Below are positions 25,582-32,150 of a DNA stretch of 32,150 nucleotides, piece after piece. The translations under genes were made by a program, and so were the position numbers. How positions within the stretch are numbered: the stretch's first letter is position 1; each line of letters opens with the position of its first letter. The stretch comes from Myxococcaceae bacterium (lineage in GTDB: Bacteria > Myxococcota > Myxococcia > Myxococcales > Myxococcaceae), in contig JAIBBR010000054.1 of assembly GCA_019694575.1 (NCBI GenBank), positions 1 to 32,150 on the forward strand. The letters are read 5' to 3'. The notes under the pieces are model-generated. The model made no database searches. It was not told the DNA's origin and saw only the letters and a program-made list of their open reading frames with translations.

Positions 25582-28500
25582 GCGTCGCCCCGCTTTTTCT
25601 CGCGCGGCGCTTCGTCGGGCACCACCAACCCTGAAGGAGAATAAACCCGCCCGTCGCGCAACGAGCGAATCGCCTCTTCAGCAATGCGCGTGGCATGGCG
25701 GTAGCTGTCAGAACGCGACATTGATTCAGTACGGGCTTTCATCATGCCGACCGGTAACACCGGGCCAATGCGCACCTCGAGCTTCTTGCCCTTCGGCCAA
25801 TAGCCTCCCTTGGGCAGCACCTCATGTGCCCCCTCGATGTAGAGGGGCAAAATGTCGACGTTGTGGGTAAGCGCGAGAAAGCCGAGCGTGGGGTAAAATT
25901 CTTGCAGCGTGCCGTCAGGCGAGCGGCCACCTTCGGGAAAAATAAGCAGGTTGTAGCCCTGATTCAACGCTTCACCCGCCAACCGCAGCGATTCACGCAG
26001 TGAGCCTTGGCGGTCCATCGGAATTAAATTGGTGAAGTTCTCGAAGTACACACGCTTCATCGGCGTGTTGAAGAAATAATCGCGCGCGGCAATTGAGACC
26101 AACCGTTCGCCCTGCTCTCCCAGCACCACTTTGATCAGCCCCATGTCCAAGTGGCTGGTGTGGTTGGCGATCACCATGAAGTTGCGATTGTGGGGAATGA
26201 AGCTCTTACCGCTGGTCTTCACATCGAAGACGCCGCCGTAGAGCGCTTTCTGGCCAGCCTCTAACAGCCCGCGGCCCAACTTGACGAGCGGCTCGGGAAT
26301 TTCGAGCTCTAGCGCTTCGCTGTCTTTGCGCTTCTGCTCTTTGGAAATTTCTTTCGCCTTCGCGTCGAGCGCGGGGCGGCGACCCGAAGCAACTATCAGT
26401 TTGCGCAAATCGTCAACCGTCTGCACTTGCGAGAGGTCATTCACCGCGTGCACGGGCACCGAGGCTTGCTCGAGCGCACTGGCAAGCTCAGTCAGCATCA
26501 ACGAATCAAAACCCAAGTCACCTGTCAGCCGCGCCTCTGGCGTCACCTCGGCCAAGGGCTTGCCCACCACTTCGGCAATGACCGGGTACAGCCACTCGCC
26601 CACGCCGCCTTGTGCAGGCGCAGGTGACACCAGCTGCTTCTGGGCTTTCTCGGCTGACGCGGCGACACGTTCTAACCGTTTCAGCTCGTCGACCACCCAC
26701 TTGCGCTTCACCTTGCGCGTTGACGTGCGAAGCAGCTCACCGTCCCACAGGCGCAAAATCTTCACGCGACGATAAAAAGGCATCTCTTGCGAAACGTTGC
26801 GAAAATGCTCTTCGAGCTCGCGCCGCACTTCGTCGCGCGGCCGGTCTAAATAGTCGGGCACGCACAAGCAGGCCACCTTCTCGCCGCCCGCTTCATCAGG
26901 TAGGCCGACGATAGAGAGCTCTTTGATGTGCTTGTGAACCTGGTACAGCTCTTCGAGCTCATCGGGGAAAACGTTCTTCCCGTTGGCGTCGATGATCACG
27001 TCTTTCTTCCGGCCCACCAAATACAAGCGGCCGTCGGCGTCGATGCGACCCAAGTCACCGGTGTAGAGCCAACCGTTCTTCAAAATCGCATCGGTGGCGT
27101 CGCGGTCTTCGAAATAACCCGCCATCACGTTCGGGCCTTTCGCAATCACCTCGCCAATACCACTCGCGTCAGGCTCGAGAATCTTCAGCTCCACGCCCGG
27201 CAGCGCGCGGCCCACGGTACCTGGCAGCCGCTTGTTGCCGGGGCTGGTGACCGTCAACACCGGCGACGACTCGGTCAGCCCGTAGCCTTCGCTCAAATCG
27301 AAACCCAGCGCATGAAACGCCTTGTGCACTTCATCGGGCAACGCCGAACCGCCCGACACCAAGTAACGAATATTGCCGCCGAACTTTCGGTGCACCGGCC
27401 AGAAGAGCAACTTGCCAAGGTTGAAATCGGCCTTGTCGCGCAGCGCGGCGTTGGCGTCCATCAGGGTTTTCACCGCTTCTTCAACGAACTTGGGCTTGGC
27501 AGCCAGCTCTTGCGTCAACTTGCGGTGAAGCAGTTGCCACAACGCCGGCACGCCGATCATGCCGTTGACGCGGCCGGTCTCGAGCACTTCGCCCAACCGG
27601 TCAGACGTGAGCTCGTCGATGTAGCTGATTTCGCAACCCTGACTAAATGGGGTCAAAAAGCCTGCCGAGAACTCGAACGTGTGGTGCAGCGGGAGCACTG
27701 ACAGAACTCCGTCGCCTTCGCTCATCTCGAAGACGCCGGCCAATTTGGCAATCAACGACGTGAAGTTGCGGTGCGTGAGCATCACGCCTTTGGGGTTACC
27801 CGTCGTGCCCGAAGTGAAAATCAGCGACGCCACGTCGTCAGCCGACGCCGAGCGTTTCACTGGGCCCAAACCGTCAGGCTGACTCTCGTCACCTGCCATC
27901 GCCTGTGCCAACGAATGCACCTGAGTCGCCACGCCGGCCTCAGCGAGCAACCGGTGCAAGTTGGGCAAATCGTGCGCGGCTTGCTCTGAAATCAGACACA
28001 CGGTGGCTTTGGCGCGCTTCGCCACATTCACCACTTCGGCTTCAGTCAACTCGGGGTCGACCGGCACCGCGGTGGCACCGGCGCGCAAAATGCCAAAGAA
28101 TGCCATGCCCCATTCGGGCCGGTTTTCAGAGATGAGCAGCACCCGGTCTTGTGGCTTCACTCCCGCACGGAGCAAAAATGACCCCACGCGCCCCGCGTAA
28201 CGGTGCACTTCGCCGAAGGTGAAGCGTGTCTCTTGGTCGCCTTCGATCATGCGAAACGCCACCCGGTGTCGCCAGGCGTGCACGCTGGCGTCGAAGAGCT
28301 CGAGCAGGTCGCGGTACGCCGAAATCGCTTTGCGCTTTTCGGTCTCTTCTTCGAGGCCGGGAAACACCCACTTTTCCAACCCCGGCATGTGCACTTCGAG
28401 AAAGTACGTGCGCCAGTCGAAGCCTTCAGGGTCCCACGGAATTTTCGCCCAGTCGTGCGGCGCCAAGTGAGCGCACACTTCCCGGGTGTTGTCGCAGCGA

Positions 28501-30014
28501 AATAAAAACCGGTTGTCCCAAATGAACGGTAAAAACAGGTCGGCGATCATCTTCATCGCGGTGGCCTGATCTTCCATGCCCTCGAGCTTGCGCTGGGCCT
28601 TGGTCATCAGCGCCGACACTTTGGGAGCGCCCCACGTCGGCTTCCACTCTTCGAGCGCGCCCTGCAACCATTGGCTGCCTTTTAAAAACAACGGCGCCGA
28701 CCGCGCTTCGAACGCGTTCTTCGAGATCGCCTCGGGCTCGACCTTCGACAGCAGTTGGTTAAAGAGCCTGCTGCCAGTCTTTTTACGCCGGTAATAACGT
28801 CGGCGGTAAAGACCGGTCAGCTCCACCGAGCGGCTGGCGATGAAGGGGTTCGAATCGCCCGACGCCAATTGAAACACACGCCGCTCAGGCATGTTTTGCT
28901 GCTGGGCAGAAATCAACTGCGCGGCAATCGAGATGCACGCACCCGCCACCAAGTCGACGGGAATCATGTCTAAAATCGCTTTGTCGCCCGCGGGAATGCC
29001 CCGTTGGCCCCGCATGATGGCAAAGCACAACGGCGCCGACGTGGTGAAACCTTCATTCCACCCGGGAAAAGGAAAGCGCAGCGCGCTCTCGACGACCGAG
29101 GGGCGCACAATGGCGTAGCGCAACTTGGGCGTGGCGGCGATCACCTGCTCGCCGAGCGACTTGGTGTACGTGTACGTGTTGGGCCAGCCCCAGTGCTTGG
29201 CGCGCTCCATGCCGGCTTCGGTGAGGCGCGTGGTGAGCCACAACTTGCGTTCGCGGCCGATCGCCAAACGCAGCGTTTTCTCGTCTTGCCAGTCGCGGCC
29301 TTCGTCTTTGAGCCGCACCAATGCTTTTTCGCGGAACATCGACGCCAGCGCCTTGTCGTCGGCCTGTTCGCGTAACCGGGCGACAATCTTCTCGCCGTCG
29401 GCCAGCTCTTGCTCGAGCGAAAAATCGCGCCCGTCGATCTCGTGCTTCTTGGGGAAATACCCCACCACTTCTTCGTCTTCGAAAATCAGCCCGCTGCGGT
29501 TGCCCGCCACGAAGGTGGTGCTCATGTGCAAAAGCGGTATGTCGAGCGCCAAGCACATGTCGACGACATGCCGCACGCCGTACGTGTTGACGTTCAGCCC
29601 GACCTCGAGCGACGGGTTGAACGACACCAGGCCCGCGCAGTTGATCACCAAGTCGAGCTGGCCTTTGAGGCCCATCACGTAAGCGCCTTCGAGGCCCATC
29701 CACGGGTCGGTGATGTCGCCGTTCAACACCACGCACTTCTGTTTCAAGAACCCGAGCGCCCCGGCTTGGCCTCGCGCATCACGCAGCGGTTGAAACGGCT
29801 CGCTGGTGGCAATTTTATCGAAGAAACGCGCCTGCGAGCTGGGCGAACTGCCCTTGCGCACCAGCACGTAAACCTTGTCGAGCACTTCACCGTAGTGGTG
29901 CAGCAACATCGACAAGGTGACTTTGCCGACGAAACCGGTCGCGCCGGCGAACAAAATTCGCTTGCCGGTCAACGTGCGGGTGACGTCTAAGGGAGGCTTC
30001 ACGGACGCTGACAT
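25578..30014 (-). CDS. elbD: ElbD-like multifunctional ether-lipid synthase (FAR-AMP ligase-ACP-PlsC)
   Basis: A 1478-residue four-part enzyme (numbers count from the GTG at 30038). First, a fatty-acyl reductase: Gly-Ala-Thr-Gly-Phe-Val-Gly at about 32-38, Tyr-Thr-Tyr-Thr-Lys near 290. Second, an AMP-forming acyl ligase with Thr-Ser-Gly-Thr-Thr-Gly-Asn-Pro-Lys-Gly near 740. Third, an acyl-carrier domain with Gly-Phe-Asp-Ser-Leu near 1176, the Ser being the phosphopantetheine site. Fourth, a PlsC acyltransferase with Asn-His-Thr-Ser-His-Leu-Asp near 1290 and Phe-Pro-Glu-Gly-Gly-Arg-Ser near 1365. This is the domain order of ElbD, required for ether lipids in Myxococcus and Stigmatella. It presumably activates a fatty acid, reduces it to aldehyde or alcohol and transfers an acyl group to a glycerol backbone. 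The ATG at 30014 is preferred. Confidence 0.9.
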   Translation of the reverse strand: MSASVKPPLDVTRTLTGKRILFAGATGFVGKVTLSMLLHHYGEVLDKVYVLVRKGSSPSSQARFFDKIATSEPFQPLRDARGQAGALGFLKQKCVVLNGDITDPWMGLEGAYVMGLKGQLDLVINCAGLVSFNPSLEVGLNVNTYGVRHVVDMCLALDIPLLHMSTTFVAGNRSGLIFEDEEVVGYFPKKHEIDGRDFSLEQELADGEKIVARLREQADDKALASMFREKALVRLKDEGRDWQDEKTLRLAIGRERKLWLTTRLTEAGMERAKHWGWPNTYTYTKSLGEQVIAATPKLRYAIVRPSVVESALRFPFPGWNEGFTTSAPLCFAIMRGQRGIPAGDKAILDMIPVDLVAGACISIAAQLISAQQQNMPERRVFQLASGDSNPFIASRSVELTGLYRRRYYRRKKTGSRLFNQLLSKVEPEAISKNAFEARSAPLFLKGSQWLQGALEEWKPTWGAPKVSALMTKAQRKLEGMEDQATAMKMIADLFLPFIWDNRFLFRCDNTREVCAHLAPHDWAKIPWDPEGFDWRTYFLEVHMPGLEKWVFPGLEEETEKRKAISAYRDLLELFDASVHAWRHRVAFRMIEGDQETRFTFGEVHRYAGRVGSFLLRAGVKPQDRVLLISENRPEWGMAFFGILRAGATAVPVDPELTEAEVVNVAKRAKATVCLISEQAAHDLPNLHRLLAEAGVATQVHSLAQAMAGDESQPDGLGPVKRSASADDVASLIFTSGTTGNPKGVMLTHRNFTSLIAKLAGVFEMSEGDGVLSVLPLHHTFEFSAGFLTPFSQGCEISYIDELTSDRLGEVLETGRVNGMIGVPALWQLLHRKLTQELAAKPKFVEEAVKTLMDANAALRDKADFNLGKLLFWPVHRKFGGNIRYLVSGGSALPDEVHKAFHALGFDLSEGYGLTESSPVLTVTSPGNKRLPGTVGRALPGVELKILEPDASGIGEVIAKGPNVMAGYFEDRDATDAILKNGWLYTGDLGRIDADGRLYLVGRKKDVIIDANGKNVFPDELEELYQVHKHIKELSIVGLPDEAGGEKVACLCVPDYLDRPRDEVRRELEEHFRNVSQEMPFYRRVKILRLWDGELLRTSTRKVKRKWVVDELKRLERVAASAEKAQKQLVSPAPAQGGVGEWLYPVIAEVVGKPLAEVTPEARLTGDLGFDSLMLTELASALEQASVPVHAVNDLSQVQTVDDLRKLIVASGRRPALDAKAKEISKEQKRKDSEALELEIPEPLVKLGRGLLEAGQKALYGGVFDVKTSGKSFIPHNRNFMVIANHTSHLDMGLIKVVLGEQGERLVSIAARDYFFNTPMKRVYFENFTNLIPMDRQGSLRESLRLAGEALNQGYNLLIFPEGGRSPDGTLQEFYPTLGFLALTHNVDILPLYIEGAHEVLPKGGYWPKGKKLEVRIGPVLPVGMMKARTESMSRSDSYRHATRIAEEAIRSLRDGRVYSPSGLVVPDEAPREKKRGDA

Positions 30015-30080
30015 GAACGCCTGGGTGCATACTGTCACGGGGCTGCGAAATCCATCGCGATTCTGCTATGGAACCTGGCA

Positions 30081-31730
30081 ATGAGAGGGCCCCTCGCGCA
30101 TGCGCCGCGCAGGCTGTTTTTCGGGGTCTGGCTGGCCTTGAGCTCGCTTGTTTTTCCCGCTTCGGCGCAGGAGCAGCTACCCGCCGATCTCGAGCTCGCG
30201 CTGCGCGCCTTGCAAGACAATGAGCGCGAACGGCTAACCCGCCAAATCGGCTCGGTAGAAGAGCTGCCCTTTTACCGCGCCGAATTGAAAGTCGACCTCG
30301 CCGAGAAGATCGTTACCGGCACGCTGCGCATTCGCTATGCCGTTCGCTTGCGGTCTGTGCACGGGCTGTGGCTCTACGTGCAGGCCAACGCGGCGGACGG
30401 CACGCATGTGGAGCTTTCGCAAGCAGTGCGCGACAACAAAGCCGCCATCGTCGAACAGCCCTCGCCCACGCTTTACCGCGTCACGCTCAACCCACCCGTG
30501 GCGGCAACACAATCGGTCGACGTCGAGCTACAACTGCGCGCGCCACTGCCCGATGCCGAAGGTGGACCGTACGGCTATTCTGAGCAGCTCATCTCGCTGG
30601 CAGGTTTGCTCCCAGTGGTGTGCACCGACACCGAGCAGAGCGAGCTCGTCGACGAGAGCAACGGCGTAGGTGAAGGCTTGCCTCGGCGTGTGGGCAATTG
30701 GCTGATTAGCGTGCAAGTGCCCGCGGGGTGGAAAGCGTTCGGCCCACAAGAAACGGTGGGCGAAGTGCCGGCCGCCGACAGCGGCACCCGCTACGTGTTC
30801 ACCGGCGCCGCGGCACGCGATTTTCCCCTTGTGCTCACCCGCGGCTACCAAACCCTCACCATGCAAGTCGGCAATGTGACCCTCGAGAGCCACTTCTTAC
30901 CCGCCGACGCGCGCGCTGGAGGCGAAGTGCTCAGGCATGCAGCAGCGGCCTTGGCAGAATTTGAAAAGCGACTTGGCCCGTTGCCGTGGCGCCGGCTCAA
31001 AGTGGTGTCGATGCCGCTCAACAATGGCCACCAAGGTTTCGGTTTCTCGGGTTTGATGCCTCTGCCGCGCTCTCTCTACACCGGGCCGGTAGACCCGCTG
31101 GTGGCGTTGGGAGTGAGTGACGTGTCGATTCCTCCGCTGCTGCGCGAAGAGTGGAGCGACATTGGCCCCGCCAGCCGCTACACCTTGGCCTTCGCGGCCG
31201 CGCACCAAGTGGCACATCAATATTTCGGAGCCTTGGTTGGCAACGACGTATACGAAACCCCGGTGGTCGACGAAGCGCTGGCCCAAGCCATGGCGCTGCG
31301 CTTTCTAGAATGGAAGCACGGCCGTAAACACGCCGAGGCGATGAAGAAGGCGCAGTGGGTGCGCATCTATCAACTGTTTCGCTGGGGCGGAGGCAACGAC
31401 GACGCCGCGAACCGGCCCTCGTCGCAATTCGATTCATCGCTCGAATACACCGCGCTCACTTTCGGTAAAGCACCTTTTTTGTACGACGAAGCCCGAAAGC
31501 GCATGGGCGATGGAGCGCTGGGCCGCGCGCTCAAACGTTACGTCGACGACTACGCGCACCTCCAAGCTTCGGCTGATACGCTGCTGCAAATGCTCTCGGC
31601 TGAAGCGCCCGCGCAAGCCCAAGCGCTGGAGCAACTGCAGACACGCTTCTGGAACCAAGCCCACGGCGACGAAGACTTAGACCCTGCGAAAATGAACCCC
31701 CCCGCTCCCTCTTCCACGCAGCGGAAATAA
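30081..31730 (+). CDS. exported M1-peptidase-like protein, probable pseudoenzyme
   Basis: A 549-residue protein with a signal peptide (basic start, Leu-Phe-Phe-Gly-Val-Trp-Leu-Ala-Leu, cleavage near Ala-Ser-Ala-Gln). The N-terminal half is beta-rich, as in M1 aminopeptidases; the C-terminal half has a gluzincin-like site: His375-Gln-Val-Ala-His379 followed by Glu398. Spacing HxxxH-18-E is that of M1 enzymes, but the catalytic Glu is Gln376. The substrate-binding Gly-x-Met-Glu-Asn motif reads Gly-Phe-Ser-Gly-Leu-Met-Pro. All three zinc ligands remain, so it may bind zinc without cleaving peptides. It is divergent from elbD and only 66 bp away. A role as binding or scaffold protein in the cell envelope is a guess. 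Confidence 0.82.
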   Translation: MRGPLAHAPRRLFFGVWLALSSLVFPASAQEQLPADLELALRALQDNERERLTRQIGSVEELPFYRAELKVDLAEKIVTGTLRIRYAVRLRSVHGLWLYVQANAADGTHVELSQAVRDNKAAIVEQPSPTLYRVTLNPPVAATQSVDVELQLRAPLPDAEGGPYGYSEQLISLAGLLPVVCTDTEQSELVDESNGVGEGLPRRVGNWLISVQVPAGWKAFGPQETVGEVPAADSGTRYVFTGAAARDFPLVLTRGYQTLTMQVGNVTLESHFLPADARAGGEVLRHAAAALAEFEKRLGPLPWRRLKVVSMPLNNGHQGFGFSGLMPLPRSLYTGPVDPLVALGVSDVSIPPLLREEWSDIGPASRYTLAFAAAHQVAHQYFGALVGNDVYETPVVDEALAQAMALRFLEWKHGRKHAEAMKKAQWVRIYQLFRWGGGNDDAANRPSSQFDSSLEYTALTFGKAPFLYDEARKRMGDGALGRALKRYVDDYAHLQASADTLLQMLSAEAPAQAQALEQLQTRFWNQAHGDEDLDPAKMNPPAPSSTQRK

Positions 31731-31787
31731 CCCTCGCCCCCCCTTCGTTCACCTCAAAGTACGAGGGCCGAACTCAACGAAAGGGAG
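31731..31787 (+). promoter_or_regulatory. foldable leader with sequestered Shine-Dalgarno before the HPF gene
   Basis: CCCTCG (31731-31736) can pair with CGAGGG (31762-31767), and CCCTTCGTT (31741-31749) with AACGAA-A-GGG (31776-31785, one bulged A). The pairs interleave, so they can form an H-type pseudoknot or two competing hairpins. The second covers AAGGGAG (31781-31787), the ribosome-binding site six bases before the ATG. Confidence 0.4.
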
Positions 31788-31793
31788 TGTTTC

Positions 31794-32132
31794 ATGGAAA
31801 TCGAAGTGCGTGGTCGACACATGAGGCTGACCGAGGCGTTGCGGCAATACGTCGAGAAGCGTCTGCGTTTCGCGCTGGGGCGGTTCGACAACGGCGTACG
31901 GCGTGCGCTGGTCAGGTTGGAAGACACGAATGGCCCCAAGGGTGGCATCGACAAACGCTGCTCACTGGAGCTGTACGTCGATGGGCAAAAACCTTCGGTC
32001 GCTCAAGCGGTCGATGTCGACATGTATGCGGCGATCGATCGGGCGTCGGGCGTGGCCGGCAGAATGCTCAGCAGCGCGCGCGCGAAACGGCGTGAGTTTC
32101 GTGGCATGTCTCACGCACTCACCGCTGGTTAA
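31794..32132 (+). CDS. hpf: short ribosome hibernation factor, HPF/RaiA family
   Basis: A 112-residue protein matching the single-domain HPF/RaiA (sigma-54 modulation) family, which binds the ribosomal decoding region and stops translation in stationary phase or stress. It starts Glu-Ile-Glu-Val-Arg-Gly-Arg-His-Met, then Leu-Thr-Glu-Ala-Leu-Arg-Gln-Tyr-Val-Glu-Lys-Arg-Leu, and ends with a basic helix (Ala-Lys-Arg-Arg-Glu-Phe-Arg). It lacks the C-terminal dimerisation domain of long HPF. AAGGGAG is six bases before the ATG and can be masked by an upstream hairpin. The gene is complete, with its TAA 18 bases before the end of the window. Confidence 0.88.
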   Translation: MEIEVRGRHMRLTEALRQYVEKRLRFALGRFDNGVRRALVRLEDTNGPKGGIDKRCSLELYVDGQKPSVAQAVDVDMYAAIDRASGVAGRMLSSARAKRREFRGMSHALTAG

Positions 32133-32150
32133 GGTACCGCGGGCGCTTTA

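Noticed and set aside
30054-30061. ATCGCGAT palindrome between elbD and the M1-like gene
   Set aside because: Eight bases of GC-rich palindrome are expected by chance in this genome, and nothing else supports an operator.

Overview
The window looks like a chromosomal segment of a high-GC, Gram-negative member of the Myxococcota. This rests on three things. There is an ElbD-type ether-lipid megasynthase, so far described in myxobacteria. There is an imuA-imuB-dnaE2 mutagenesis cassette with recN, whose operators resemble what I recall of the Myxococcus LexA box rather than the E. coli one. And accessory domains of the kind common in this phylum are present (PP2C phosphatase, WD40, M23 peptidases, ADP-ribosylglycohydrolase). 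GTG and TTG starts are frequent and coding is dense, with many ATGA-type overlaps. I saw no rRNA, tRNA, insertion sequence, prophage or CRISPR array.

Layout. 1-600: a short, possibly broken reading frame, then a terminator-like hairpin. 605-2107 (+): catalase-superfamily protein. 2118-4910 (-): eno, surE and a LysM/M23 lipoprotein, closely packed. 4941-7192 (+): metallophosphoesterase and ADP-ribosylglycohydrolase, translationally coupled. A perfect 12-bp palindrome lies in the 30-bp gap between the divergent eno and phosphoesterase starts. 7216-9751 (-): moaC, a secreted WD40 protein and a class V aminotransferase, joined by two ATGA overlaps. 9795-11616 (-): a membrane M23 peptidase and a PP2C phosphatase.

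11663-18871 (-) is the DNA-damage block: recN, then (upstream) imuA, imuB and dnaE2, which overlap by 4 bp each. The recN leader carries two 16-bp boxes arranged as a 38-bp interrupted dyad. The imuA promoter carries one box of the same design, with a GATAAT -10 element inside it, abutting the ATG. Upstream of imuA is a perfect 8-bp tandem repeat (nine copies), then a GntR regulator coupled to comM. 21367-23049 (+) is a radical SAM protein.

23042-30014 (-) is a lipid operon. A 1478-residue ElbD-like enzyme (acyl reductase, AMP ligase, carrier protein, PlsC acyltransferase) overlaps an extended SDR, followed by a zinc-ribbon protein and an unrecognised protein. Divergent from it (30081-31730, +) is an exported M1-peptidase-like protein whose HEXXH motif reads HQVAH. 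The window closes with a short HPF/RaiA protein whose leader can fold to cover its ribosome-binding site.

The most rewarding points are the SOS-box architecture, the octamer repeat beside the mutasome promoter, the ElbD operon, and the M1-like protein that lacks its catalytic glutamate. All functional calls are from reading the sequence; no database search was run.
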